From Ulota crispa (lineage: Eukaryota; Streptophyta; Bryopsida; Orthotrichales; Orthotrichaceae), in assembly GCA_963920765.1 (NCBI GenBank), contig OY987248.1:15782539-15846538 (forward strand): DNA of 64,000 nt. Reading direction: 5' to 3'. Made by a program: the position numbers and the translations under genes. Within the stretch, counting starts at the first letter, position 1; every line of letters starts with the position of its first letter. The notes below the pieces were generated by a model. The model saw only the letters and a list, made by a program, of their open reading frames with translations, did no database searches and was not told the DNA's origin. This document shows, piece by piece, positions 23,450 to 34,810 of the stretch.

Positions 23450-24067
23450 AGTCGGTTCTCACTTCTAGTTATGGTTTAGCAAGCAGCGGTTTTTCAAGTG
23501 CTTTGGGAAATGTGTGTTTGCACTACCCTACAGCGTTAGACTCCAAGCCTATGTGGCAGCCATGCTGGCAGGGTTGTAATAGCAATGGTTTAGGAAATCA
23601 CAAGATAACATTGCATGATTTTTGGGATTCTTAGCAAAATATTAGTAACACAAACTTTTTGTTAAAATGGAGATTTGAGGTTTTTGTGGGATCTTATCAA
23701 TGGTCTTTAGTAATGGTGGCTACGAGGGTCAATTACAAAAGGGCACTGCAATTAATATTGCTAAACTTTTGCAAAATCTCCCTTTCTGTGACTACGTCTG
23801 CTCGGCAAATGCAAGTTTTACAAAACACCAAAGCTATGTGTGAACCCCTGCATTTTCCATGATGAATTTTTCCTTGCCGGCACGTCTTATGGGAACTTTA
23901 AAACTACGTATGCTCTCATATGTGAACAATGCGTCACTAACTCCCCTTCCAAATTCCAAAACATTGCTTTTTGGGGTGTATCACAAAAAATCCGACTTTT
24001 TTTATTACAGTGAACATTTTTTGTTTTAAAACCGCCTTTACAAAAGATCAAGTGAGAATTTACCTTA
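23450..24067. repeat. Diverged relative of the 17.1 kb TIR element
   Basis: Shares 'ttatggtttagcaagc.....cggtttttca' and 'aaaaccgcctttacaaaaga.caagtg' with 17121-17585, in the same orientation. About 620 bp. Not part of the palindrome proper. Confidence 0.6.
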
Positions 24068-24271
24068 AGCTTACATATCTTGCATGTCAAATTTCAAACC
24101 ATTGCTCTACCCCAACGTACGGGGAGTGCCGAGGTTTAGTTATGAGCTAGCCGGTTGATTTTGAGAATTGTCAAATTGAATTCAAAATTTTAGAAAAAAA
24201 AACCGACCATTTAAGAGAAAAAAGATAGAATGTTCTTTATTTCTCTTGGCTTATCTAGGAGTATACTCCAA

Positions 24272-25084
24272 GGTGATGGCACAATCAGGGTAACCAAAAA
24301 GGACTACTTATGCCTAATTTGGCCATACCCATGATACTTTTGCTGTTTATTACGTCTTACTACATAGTGCTTTGTTGTTTATTTTTTGACAAGAAGTTGC
24401 TTATAGTTGTAGATTACTAGAAAGAAAATAATTTTTTTAAATGATGAATGTTATCATGTCCAAATGAATGATTTTGTGAGAAGTTCCAGAACTATCTCAT
24501 TTCATCAAAATGAAGTAAAGGACTCACTCTAAACTACAAGTTTGGTTAGTAGGAATTAGGTTAATGCATTTATAGTTGTGCAAGCTTCTATGGTCCATGA
24601 ATTTAACGTGTATTAGTCCATACATAATTAAAATTAGTTGTTATGAATTCTTTTAGGGACAATTTCATGCAAGTTTTTCCACATCCAATAAAGAACATTA
24701 AAAATATGTGTTTATTTTTTTAAGTGGCAAAAGCATGCACATATACTTGTTTCTAGGTGCACATATGGTCAAAATTATTAAAATATTAATAATTCATTTC
24801 AGGGAGCCATTACAAATTACAAGTCAAAAAAAGTCCTGATCATGACGTTTGGGTTCTAATCACTTTTATGGTGTGAAAAATTCAAGAAACTCCTTTTGAT
24901 GAAAGGAACACTTTCTAGATGAATGTCTTAATGTAAAGAAAGCTTAAGAAAAATGTCTCATCACTTGTAAGTTCAATTTTTTCACTAAACAAAAATAATC
25001 ATGACTCACTAGTGCAAGTGAAAGATTAATCTTGTCTGAAGGTCTGGTAGGCCCTTTTAGAGGAACCCTGATTGTGCCATCACC
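24272..25084. mobile_element. TIR element with GGTGATGGCACAATCAGGGT ends
   Basis: The left terminus GGTGATGGCACAATCAGGGT is exactly mirrored at 25065-25084. Both flanks read CTCCAA (24266-24271 and 25085-25090), a 6-bp target duplication. 813 bp, AT-rich, no transposase frame. Superfamily uncertain, because 6 bp is unusual for hAT (8) and CACTA (3). Confidence 0.8.
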
Positions 25085-25539
25085 CTCCAAACAACCAATT
25101 GGTCCAAGAGAATGTAGGATATTGGCCGGTTAGGCTAAAAAACTCTCCTCAAGCTCAATTTAGACTAGCGACCGCTCGAGGCACAAAAATCGGCACCCCG
25201 TCCGGTGTTTCGCCCAGTAGAAACTTTTTTGTGTAATTGCGTGTCATCCAAGAGTGTGCCTTTGCCGGACAAATTTGGCACCACCCTTGGAGCAGGCCCC
25301 AAATCTTCACTATCTTGGCCGCTGATGTGGCTATATATAGTGGTCCCCAAGGTGGTGAAAATGGGTGTAAAAATACTAGATAAACCCGCATTCTAAACCC
25401 AACAGTTGAGAAAAACCAAATTTCAACCAATCACGTTTGAGAAATTTTTGGCCAGATGCTAGTCTGAATCGAGCCTCATTCTGCTCTACCCTCGTGTCGT
25501 CTTATCTTTTTTGCCTAGGGCCAAGAATACCACCATCTT

Positions 25540-26272
25540 AACCCTTAAACGTCGTAGGAGCCATTTTGTGGCTTCTAGATGATTGAAAAGTGCTCTCAAA
25601 GTGTAATAACACTGTTTTTCATGTAAGATTATGTTGGGATATAAATAATGTAATTCTAGAGCATGTAGATTGATAGCTTTTGCATGCACAATGTTCACAA
25701 AAGGGTCCCACATACCAATTGAGTAGTAAAAATGCACCACCGTGTAGTATATTTTGAATTTTGAGGATCTTTTTACCAAAACTCAATTTAAGTTATTAAA
25801 ATGATGTGTTTTTAGTTTGAGCATAACAAGCAATAGAAAGTTTACCAAATCTAGTTTCTCCTTGTACTTTAAGATTTTGAAAAAATTTAAGTTTTGAAAA
25901 CTTTATTACTGTCACAAGTGGAGTACCCATTACCACGGAATGGTTACTTTTTCTAATTTTACCAACATGGGAAGAAAATTCCATCATGATGATCTTCATC
26001 ATGATTCACATTCACAATAAAAAAATTGGCATAATTCAATACATTTTGTAATTTATATGAATTTCTTTAGCATTTGCTTCAAAATTTTACAATAATTTAA
26101 AATTTTCACCAAAATTTATGAACATTTTTTACACATGTAGTATGCACATACCTTCTTCTACTAAAATTATAATATTGAATTTTGATGTTGATTACATTGC
26201 CAAAATAACTCCCAGAAGATGATTGCAATTCCATGGAAAATCCATCGTTGTAGGCCCGTCCTTTAAGGGTTA
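25540..26272. mobile_element. TTAACCCTTAAA-ended TIR element
   Basis: The left end TTAACCCTTAAACG and right end CCTTTAAGGGTTAA are inverted partners. 730 bp, no coding capacity. Similar TTAACCC(C/T) ends recur at 53.7-55.8 kb, 61.0-61.9 kb and 63.45 kb. Confidence 0.5.
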
Positions 26273-27824
26273 AAGTACCTGACGTTGCAGATCGTATTTA
26301 GTCACAGTTATTACTTGCACAAGTGGGCTAATGGCAAAAGTGGCTATTTATTTGAAGTAGTAATGCAATCATTGCTAACCTGGGGATCTGCGTGGGATAT
26401 CTGTAATCTAGTCAACATAAAGACATTAAAGAATATCCGGTGTATAATCCATGAAGACTAGAAATAGATCAGAGTGCTAATGTGCCAAGAGCAATCGATT
26501 ATGTACAACAGCAGAATGAGCAGATATTATTAGTCATAAACATTACTTTACTGAATGGGCATAATAAAAAAAAGCATTAGCTGAAAGCCACTTTCCAGAG
26601 AGGTTTCAGTTCAGATTATAGATGCTGATCAATGTTTTGGAAAAACCGGCTGCTAGTTCATTGTTAACCGGTAGAATTAGAAAAATAATTGGTTGGATTT
26701 TGAATTTAGAGAATGCAAAATCGGAAAGAAATTTAAAAAGCTAGATTTCAACTGGTGCCTTCTAAAATTTGTAAGATTTTAAACCGGCTTTCATCAAAAT
26801 ATGACGGATTTCAGCCAGTAGGTTAAAGTATTCACTAGTTGGTATCCAGGCAAGCCCGAGATTAAACCCGGGTATCAATCCTATAGCTCTTTGGGTGTAG
26901 TTCTTTGAAACCCTCCGGATATTATTTCTTACTCTAATACCCTAAACCCTATGTGGAGTGCACAATGGTGTCGTTGTTGAGAATAGAATGCAGTTCTTTC
27001 ACTACCAAGTTAGTTATCTGCTTGACTAGTGAAGTCCTCACACGCCTGTGCGTCTGGCTTGCGTAGCAAGGGTATAGCAAAAAGATTTTTCCAAACCTCA
27101 TTTGTCGAGGGCCTCTTTAGCAAAGTGAAGTGGTGGGTCACTTGCTGTCCCGTGCTTGACAAAAATGGTGCAACAATAAACCATTGCCAAACAAATGTCA
27201 TTTTTGAAACTGTATGTAGTTGCCAGTTTGTCGCTCACAATCATCACATAAGTCTTCCTAGACTTGGGGAGTTGGTTGTGAATTTACAACATTCACTATC
27301 AACATCTTTACCTTTTATCTTTGTTTGTGATTTTTTTAGTGGTTGTGTTTTGTGATCCCTTTGAAAACATATTTTCATTTATGCATTATGAGAATTTTAT
27401 AAAAATATTGGTATAAATTTCAATTTGGAAGAAATTAGTAGGTAAAAATTTGAGATTATAGGAAATCAACCAGATGTTTTTTTAATTGTGAGGATGCAAC
27501 CGGTGCCCCTGAAAAAACCGGTTCAATTCTGTAATAGGAGGAAATCAGCTGGGGGGCTCCAAAAATTTCCCGAACACTGATGCTGATGTTTCACTAGATT
27601 GAGTTCATGAACATGTAAAATTATCCAAAAGCGTGAAGTTTATCGTCATGTCCAGGAAAGAAACACTTGCAGCCTCTGCTTGGTTACGACGGTAAATTGG
27701 ATTGTAGTCTGGCAAGTGGCAACTGCCTAGCCTAACAATCAAAACCCAAAAAAACCAACCAGAATGAGGACTGAGTATTCACAACCAAACCGTTCTGTCA
27801 GCTCGGCGCTGATACTCGGCCACT
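26273..27824. other. Palindrome spacer, no gene seen
   Basis: Contains ACCGGTT-rich segments (26640-26870, 27470-27570) also seen near 930-1110 and 47640-47830, so a dispersed repeat. A frame at 27029-27355 has no domain character. Nothing else supported. Confidence 0.4.
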
Positions 27825-28236
27825 AGTAAGGTAGAAGCACCCACATGCGACACTTACCTTAGATGTGGTAATTGGGAGGGTCTCTTGAGAATCTAATGGC
27901 ATGAACTTGTTAGGAAATGGATATAGATGCAAGGAAAATTGTTTCTGGAATTTTTTGAGACTATATGCATAAATTATGAATTGTTGAAAACAACTCCCTA
28001 GACTTACCTATTGTAAACATTAAACCCTTGAAAAAGCGACAACAACAAGACCATGTCATGCGCATGTCACACCCAATCAAAAATTGCCACTTACACAATT
28101 TTTATTCCTTTATGTCAACTTGTGTGTCTGATTTGGGTGCATTTGTGTCTTGTTTGGGTGCAAATCTATCTACTTTAGGTTTAATTTTAGATGTCTGAGA
28201 ACAGTTGGTGTTGCAATTGGGTGCTCCTACCTTAAG
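27825..28236 (+). mobile_element. TAAGGTA-family element R2
   Basis: TAAGGTAGAAGCACCCA at the left and TGGGTGCTCCTACCTTA at the right. Core co-linear with R1 (21587-21990), by eye about 80-85% similar. Lies just inside the inner edge of the right arm. Confidence 0.75.
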
Positions 28237-28425
28237 CTTAATCCTTGAATAAAATTTAAAACCTGCAAAAAATTGCGTACACCTAAACTATTCATGGCCA
28301 GTTATTTTGCTCTTACCCAATCGGATGTTGGTATCTAGAGTTTCATCATGCATACACGATCTGAGATAAAATTATCAATGTTGCAATCACCTGGCAACCC
28401 ATTTACAACACAATGCCGTCTAAGG

Positions 28426-28838
28426 TATGTACACCCATTAGTAACACTAGCCGTTTAGTGACATCCAAAATTAAACCTAACAGTAAGCACTTTTACACCC
28501 AAATAAGACACACATGCATCGAAATTAGACACGCAAGTTGACATAAGGAAACATAAATTGTGTAGGTGGCGGTTTATGATTGAGTGTGACATGATCTTTC
28601 TATTGTCATGACATGGTCGTTTTGTTGTCACTTTTCAGGAGTCTAGTGTCTGCAATAGGTAAGTCTAGGGAGTTGCCTTCAACAATTCATATTTTATTCA
28701 TATGATCTTAGAAAATTCCAAAGACAATTTTCCTTGAATGTGTATCCATTTCCTAACAAGTCCATGCCATTAGATTCTCAAAACACCTTCCTAATTACTG
28801 TATCTAAAGTAAGTGTCACTTTTGGGTGTACATACCTT
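28426..28838 (-). mobile_element. TAAGGTA-family element R3, right arm only
   Basis: Perfectly inverted ends TAAGGTATGTACACCC. Flanks 'gccgtc' and 'ttagcatcc' are contiguous in the left arm (read inverted as 'gatgctggtagacggc' near 22285), which is the empty site. Core is the reverse complement of R2. Confidence 0.8.
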
Positions 28839-28973
28839 ATTAGCATCCTCAGGATATGAGAACCATCACTTGAACGATGTTTTTGATCCTAAATTACCAT
28901 CAACTTTGTTTACAATCCTTGCACTTCAATCTAGTCACCTTCAAACGACACAAATGACACAAAGAATGAATAA

Positions 28974-29292
28974 GGTAGAAGCACCCATAAACGTCAATAT
29001 AAGGGTTTTGAACATGATGAGTATCAATAAACAACTAGCAAATTATAGGATCCTATTAGGAATAGGAAAATAATGAGTTTGCACTTTTGAATGTATTATT
29101 TGGATACTCTAAGAATAAGTTGTGAATTTTTAAAGAGCAAATTGCCATTGCACCCATAACCACTTTCAAGATTTCATGTCCACATGTTGTACATCCTTGT
29201 AATTACGTCTATTCATTTCCACAAATTTTCCAAGATTCTAAAGGTGATGGTTATGGGGACACTGACGCTTATGGATGCTCCTACCTTACACC
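28974..29292. mobile_element. TAAGGTA-family element with different core
   Basis: Ends TAAGGTAGAAGCACCCATAA and inverse (TTATGGATGCTCCTACCTTA). The 319-bp core differs from R1-R3, so the terminus is shared by more than one family. Together with the next MITE it interrupts sequence that is continuous in the left arm near 22158. Confidence 0.7.
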
Positions 29293-29299
29293 ATGTTCA

Positions 29300-29563
29300 T
29301 TAATTTGAGAAGAAACGCCCTTTTTGGGAATAAACTAGGTTTAAGGTGATCACCTTAAAGTCTTAAACCAAGCTCTAGGTTTCAACATAATTTTTTTTGG
29401 TACACATACCCTCACGTGAGAGGAGAAATTTGCAAAGGACGGAATCTCAGTGGCTCAGACCAAATCTGATACCTTCAAATCTGGCATTTAAACGATTTAC
29501 GGAGAAACGCTGGATTTAAGGTGAAGTACATCTTGAAAATCTGGTTTTCCCAATTTAATGAAT
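29300..29563. repeat. GGGAAAA-ended MITE family, copy 3
   Basis: Carries 'aaggtgatcacctt', 'cctcacgtgagaggag' and the terminal 'ttttcccaatttaatgaat'. Absent from the corresponding left-arm position. Confidence 0.75.
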
Positions 29564-29751
29564 AAAGCGTTTGAAGTTCTTTCCTCACCGACTACAATAC
29601 CTATTGTCCAGTCACATGGTCAAATTTGACAAGGGGCCTCGCAAATTCGTCCTACGTACGCAAATGTGCAGTTTCCACAAAGGCAATGCTAATCAGAGAT
29701 CCAGATAGTTTGTAACTCTTTTCGTTCTGTACTAGACTGAAATCATATAAT

Positions 29752-30102
29752 GCTGGTCGACAATCCGACCATGGCAATCGACCTGATCTGGGCCATACTG
29801 ACTTGCAGCCAAAAGTCTGCAGACGTGGCTGTGTAAAGGATGACGTGGCAATCGAATGATTTCGAGACGCTGGCGTGCGGCGTGCCTGCCCAAGTGGTCT
29901 ATTTCGGGAGTCTTCGTTGACACTGCAGCAGGGCCAATGAGCTCGCCAAGGCATGGAGAACTTTTCCTTAAATTGCATGGCACAATTGCATCAGCCTTTT
30001 GCTCATTGAACTCCCTCTGACAGAGCCAAGCAGCCAACTGGTCTTCACTTCATCGTACTTTGACAAGCTTGCTTGCCAGGCGGAACGGCTCGGCAGCCTC
30101 TA
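29752..30102 (-). pseudogene. Decayed coding-like segment, right copy
   Basis: Reverse complement partner of 21203-21586. The reverse-strand frame reads through 'QREFNEQKADAIVPCN', 'LGELIGPAAVSTKT' and 'CHGRIVDQH'. No recognised family. The homology stops at 'ggcagcctct' at 30102, next to the foldback element. Confidence 0.35.
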
Positions 30103-30113
30103 AGCAGGGTTTA

Positions 30114-30866
30114 ATGGGGAAATTACAAAATGAGTAACAAAAGCAAAAGAAATTATAATTTGGGTAATGGATTGAAAATAATTGTAATTTGGGTAACAAA
30201 TCCAATAATCTCAACAAGTTTTGCAGTTTGTTGTAAATGCTGTTGAAGCTGGTATCAACGTCGTTGCCCACTCTTTGTTGCAACCCCTTATCTCTCAATG
30301 TCGAGTAGTCGTGACCCTTGCTAGTATCATTTAGCAAATGTTTGTTAAACAATTGTACATTGCACATTGTAAAGGAACAATTGCTTGCCCTTTGCTTGCA
30401 GGTATCGCTTCAAAACTTAGGTACGCGTCAAAAAACACATTCAATGTCTCCCATACGTGCAAATGTTGACATCAAGCTTCCCACATACCAAACAATGTGT
30501 GAAATCCTCAACATTGTTCTTGCCACAGCTCTGAATTCCTATTTTTTGCTCAATTGGCCGACATGTCAAACCATGACACGAGGCATACCTGCAAGCAAAG
30601 GGCAAGCATTTGTTCCTTGACAATGAGCGATACATATAATTGTTTGGCAAACACTTGCTACTTGTTGCTAGCAAGGGTCACAACTAGTTGACAATGAGAG
30701 AAAGGGGGTTGCAACAAATATTGGACAACAACATTGAAACTGGCACTTACAACAAGTTGCAAAACCTGTTGACATTATTGGGTTTGTCACCCAAAATGTA
30801 TTACAAGCTATTATCTAGATTGTAATTTCTTTTGGTTTTATTACTCATTTTGTAATTTCCCTTTTT
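30114..30866. mobile_element. Large foldback element in right arm
   Basis: The left end TGGGGAAATTACAAAATGAG is mirrored at 30846-30866 (actcattttgtaatttccc). Inverted similarity continues inward for about 300 bp per arm, including 'aacaattgtacat', 'tgcttgccctttgcttgcag' and 'agcaaatgtttg'. No coding capacity. Absent from the left arm. Confidence 0.75.
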
Positions 30867-30889
30867 GATTTTGTCAACTTTGGTAGAGC

Positions 30890-31140
30890 AATCCACACCC
30901 CATAATGTAGGCAGGTAAGAAAAACTTGGCTAAAATTGGAACACACGAATGATATACAAAAGTTCATTCAAACAACGGCTAATATAAGCTACTTTCAACT
31001 ACAATCTGACAAATTGGGATTGTATTTCAGGAAGGAACTGACAATTTCATCCATTTTTTCACTCAAATTTCTTAGTGTAAAGGTTGCCATTGGACTTCAA
31101 GGTAAGATTTAAGCAAAAAGTTGCCAAGAAATTAAACATT
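30890..31140 (+). repeat. Dispersed repeat, copy 2
   Basis: Same-strand match to 20930-21180 and 23100-23335 ('gtaggcaggtaagaaaaac', 'taatataagctactttca', 'tcttagtgtaaaggt'). Confidence 0.5.
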
Positions 31141-31254
31141 GCCACTAAATTAATGTTCTAATCTCCCATTGAGCACAAAGCCATGCACGCCACACTTGCT
31201 TGTACTGAAGCGGATGCACCTATTGACTTAAATGACTCGTAACGCCATATTCAT

Positions 31255-31507
31255 TAAATTGGAAAAACTAGATTCCCAAATTGTGCTTCACCTTACGCTT
31301 AGCATTTCTCTTTAAACCATTCAAACGCTAGATTTGAAGGTATCAAATTCGGTCTAAGCCACTGAGATTTTGTCCCTCACAAATTCCTCCTCTCAGGTGA
31401 AGGCATGTGTACCAAAGAAAACTCTGTTGAAACCTAGAGCTTGGTCTAAGATGATCACCTTAAACCTAGTTTATTCCCCAAATGGGCATTTCTTCCCAAA
31501 TTAACAA
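31255..31507. repeat. GGGAAAA-ended MITE family, copy 4
   Basis: Opposite orientation to copy 3. Includes 'ccctcacaaattcctcctct' and 'gatgatcacctt'. Absent from the left arm, where the flanking blocks are joined near 20850-20870. Confidence 0.7.
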
Positions 31508-31590
31508 AGATGACGTTGACCTGCTTCTGTCGCTTAACAGCGACGAGCCACGACAACGGTGCGCACAATTGGAGCGCTAGGATGTATAGT

Positions 31591-32115
31591 GAGGGCATCC
31601 ATAATGGCACCAAGAAAAACCCTGGCAACGGTCTCAATAGTTCAGCTTGATCTTTTAATAGATAGTGAATTTGACCATAATTTTTTAATGATTTGAAGGT
31701 TATTGAAAATAATATTGTGAAAACAAAATAATATTTGGGTTTGGACATTGACTAACTTAGATATATCCCATCAAGTGTTAGTTAACTTCCAAAACACTTA
31801 GAGGTCCCTCCAAATCAAGCCTAAATAAGGAAATATTTATAAAGGGCTTGGCAAATGGTTGGCAATTTGCCAACCCCTTTATAAATATTTCCTTATTTAG
31901 GCTTGATTTGGAGGGACCTCTAAGTATCTTGAAAATTAACTAACACTTGATAGGATACATTTAAGTTAGTCAATGTCCAAACCCAAACCCAAATATTATT
32001 ACGTTTTCACAATAATATTTTCAATAACCTTCAAATCACTCAAATCACTAAAAAATTATGATCAATGACCTACCGGGACTGTTGCCGGGGTTTTTCTCGG
32101 TGCCATTACAGTTGC
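31591..32115. mobile_element. Long perfect-hairpin foldback element
   Basis: Arms of about 250 bp are inverted copies around a centre near 31862 (the core 'ggcaaatggttggcaatttgcc' is itself palindromic). Termini AGGGCATCCATAATGGCACC and its inverse near 32115. The left arm of the palindrome lacks it (20760, between 'ccccaat' and 'agtgaaatc'). A transcript would make a long, nearly perfect double-stranded RNA. Confidence 0.85.
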
Positions 32116-32149
32116 CCTAATTAGGCGCGACCATTAAGATGTAGTGATG

Positions 32150-32700
32150 AACAGTTCAACCTTGCCAAACTGATCCATGTCCTCGGGTTTCCAGCGAATT
32201 TCTGCTCTTGCTTGTCATAGCCTGCATTGCGTGCAGCTAGATATTTCTCGCATCGCACGGTCGGAAAAAGGTCTGTCCCCGATCAAGCACCAATCCAGGA
32301 TTGGACTTTTTGGGAGTGGACAGATCGACCAGCGCACGCCGCACGGCGTCGACTTGGCGGTTCCACACCCGAGCTGTCAGCTCGTGACCAGGAAAGCGAA
32401 TGCTTTTACGCCCCTTCCGAAACCGCAAGATAAGAACGGGGATAAGAAGATTTTGTCGAAGGCGAGCGAGTGAACCGCTAGATTCGGTTTGCGAATCGCC
32501 TGTACCTGGCCGGAGTCTCCGTCGCCGACGTCCGATGACGAAGGTGCTTCCAAAGCAACGACCCCGGATGGTGTGTTGCTGCCATGGGAAGACGAAGTCA
32601 TCTATTTTGAAGGTGCCTGACTAGGTGGCAGCTGAGCGGGGCCAACGAGCTCCTCGCCACACGGTACGCATTTCATACGCTTTGGTGACGCAAGCGTGTC
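32150..32700 (-). pseudogene. Decayed gene-like segment, right copy
   Basis: Partner of 20041-20745. The reverse strand has 'MTSSSHGSNTPSGVVALEAP' followed by an acidic Ser/Asp/Gly stretch to a possible donor (ccggccaggtac at about 32513), then a segment with 'FLSCGFGRGVK' and 'RVWNRQVDAVRR'. Possibly two exons of a lost gene. Family unknown. Confidence 0.35.
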
Positions 32701-34810
32701 ATCTGTCAACCGACTACGCACTTTGACTTTCCAGGGGGACTCGGCCTATCTTCCCTCCTGAGCTGCGACATGTATAGATGCCTGATGGCGATTAGGGCTT
32801 CAAACTTAAACTTTTTCAGGGGACTCACGTAGCGATTCACCTCTGTGAATTCACCTCTAGTGAACATTGAAGTGATTCACCTCTTGAATTCACTCATACC
32901 ACGTGAGGAGTGAATTTTGGAAACTCACTTTTACGTGTCTCATCTTCACAACTGTCCTCGATGTTCAGAATCCTACTTGCGCTCAAAACCTTAATTGTAA
33001 ATTCACAAGTGTATTTTTTGATGGAGGAGTGAACCAAAATAATTCACCAGTGATCGGGAAACCTATGAGGTGAGAAACTCGTATACCAGATTCTATGTTT
33101 GAAGCCCCCTATGATCAAGCTGGACTCCAGCCGCGGGAACCTCCGTCCTGTCCGAGACGCGGAGCCGTGAACTCAGCTGGCGAGACAGATAGAAGTTTGA
33201 CATTGATCAAGTTGATCAGTCCAGAAATCCAGGCAGCCATTTCAAGTCCCATGCATTCATCATATCAACCTGTCAGCGTTCATCCCAGAATGCAACTTTT
33301 CCAGCGAAACGGGCAGCGAAATCTGCCGCGAAAAAATGTGAGATGCAATTGGATGCTGTACTAACACAAGTTCAGATATCAAACACGATATCATTCGATC
33401 TGGATGTTCCAACAGTAAAAGAAAAAGTTGAATGATGTTCAAATACTACCTGCGAAAGGACCGACTTGACGTCTGCTTTGCCCCCGCTAATCTTAATAAC
33501 AAAATTGAAGCTAATAGCTAGAAAATTATCTTCTTTACTTTACAGCATTTCATACCATGAATGCTTTAACAGGAGACATTGTTGCAAGAAAATCGAGCAG
33601 GAATTTGAAGGTACAGTTCAATGAAAAAATGGCAGCACCATTAAGCTACATAGCAAAGTACCAGTTCCAAATTTCTGAGACATTTGGGAAAAACCGACTT
33701 GGACAAAGTTTTTCACACTTGCAATCGACTATAATTCAAACTTGGCCACACACAAGCTGTATCCACAAACGTTAACTTGACATAACCTGACGTTTCATCA
33801 ATTGGTACACTCCAATTCACATCCACTTCAGTTACAACTTACAATGCCACATGATCCGACTTCCAGCAATAATATCAAGGTTTCAAATCTTCAACTGCAC
33901 ATAGTATCTGTTATTCTAGTGATCGTTCTCGGTTGTTAGAGGCATTCAACTTAATAGATTCAATTTCACAAAATTGCACCAGATGTACAAGCAACGGAGC
34001 ATTTGCTCTTGGGATGTTTATTGCTGGAGCCACACATGTAAACATGGCTCAGCGTAATGATGTATAATTTCTGCCAGAGCTTCGATGATCAGATCTGGCA
34101 GCAGCACCCATTTCAGCTTTTTCCCACTGATTCATCATCCAAACGCTGTGACTTAGGAAAACATATAGTTTTCATCAGCAGGTCAACCAAAATTAGCCGA
34201 CTCCATTTTCTTACACATGAATTCCGCCTCCCATTTGAGTCCCGGAATGAGCAGATTGTGACACCTCTAACCACCACTCTACTGAGTAACTCTCTTGGGC
34301 ATGTCCGCACAATGCTTGAACAGAGCACCGCCAATTTTCACGTGTAGTTGCACACAATTCAGTTCCATGATTTGTTCCTATTCCTAGTTGCTTTCCAGTC
34401 GCCACAACATTAATCGCTTCACGACCTACAACAGCATCATTCGTAGATTGAAGCGCCAGTCAGATCCTGGAGGATTCAGATTCCACGCACACAATGCAGC
34501 ACGCAACATATCATCGTCGTCCCCGAGCAATCACATATGAGCAAGTCAAGACTGCTGGAAGAAGTTGGCCTTCGCTTGTAACACAAGATCGACAATAACA
34601 TGTCCGCTCATACAAGCCATGAAAGCCAATCGGCACAGTCGACATTCCACATAACCAAATGCTCTGGTCTCAAATAATCATAACATTATGTCCTACATGA
34701 ATCGCCTACATAAATCACAGTTCGGTCGGAGGATCCCGACGCCCGCACTCGTCCCCAAGTCCGAGCCAGAGGTACGTCCACACTCTATCCGCAGCTGCAC
34801 TAACTTCCAC

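Larger units (their letters stand above)
28265..34810. repeat. Inner right arm of palindrome, diverged
   Basis: Inverted partner of 18396-22770, about 2.2 kb longer because of extra transposons (28426-28838, 28974-29563, 30114-30866, 31255-31507, 31591-32115). Homologous blocks between the insertions are co-linear in reverse order. Confidence 0.8.

Noticed and set aside
27029..27355. 108-codon frame in the palindrome spacer
   Set aside because: No domain, signal peptide or splice context, and composition like neighbouring non-coding DNA.
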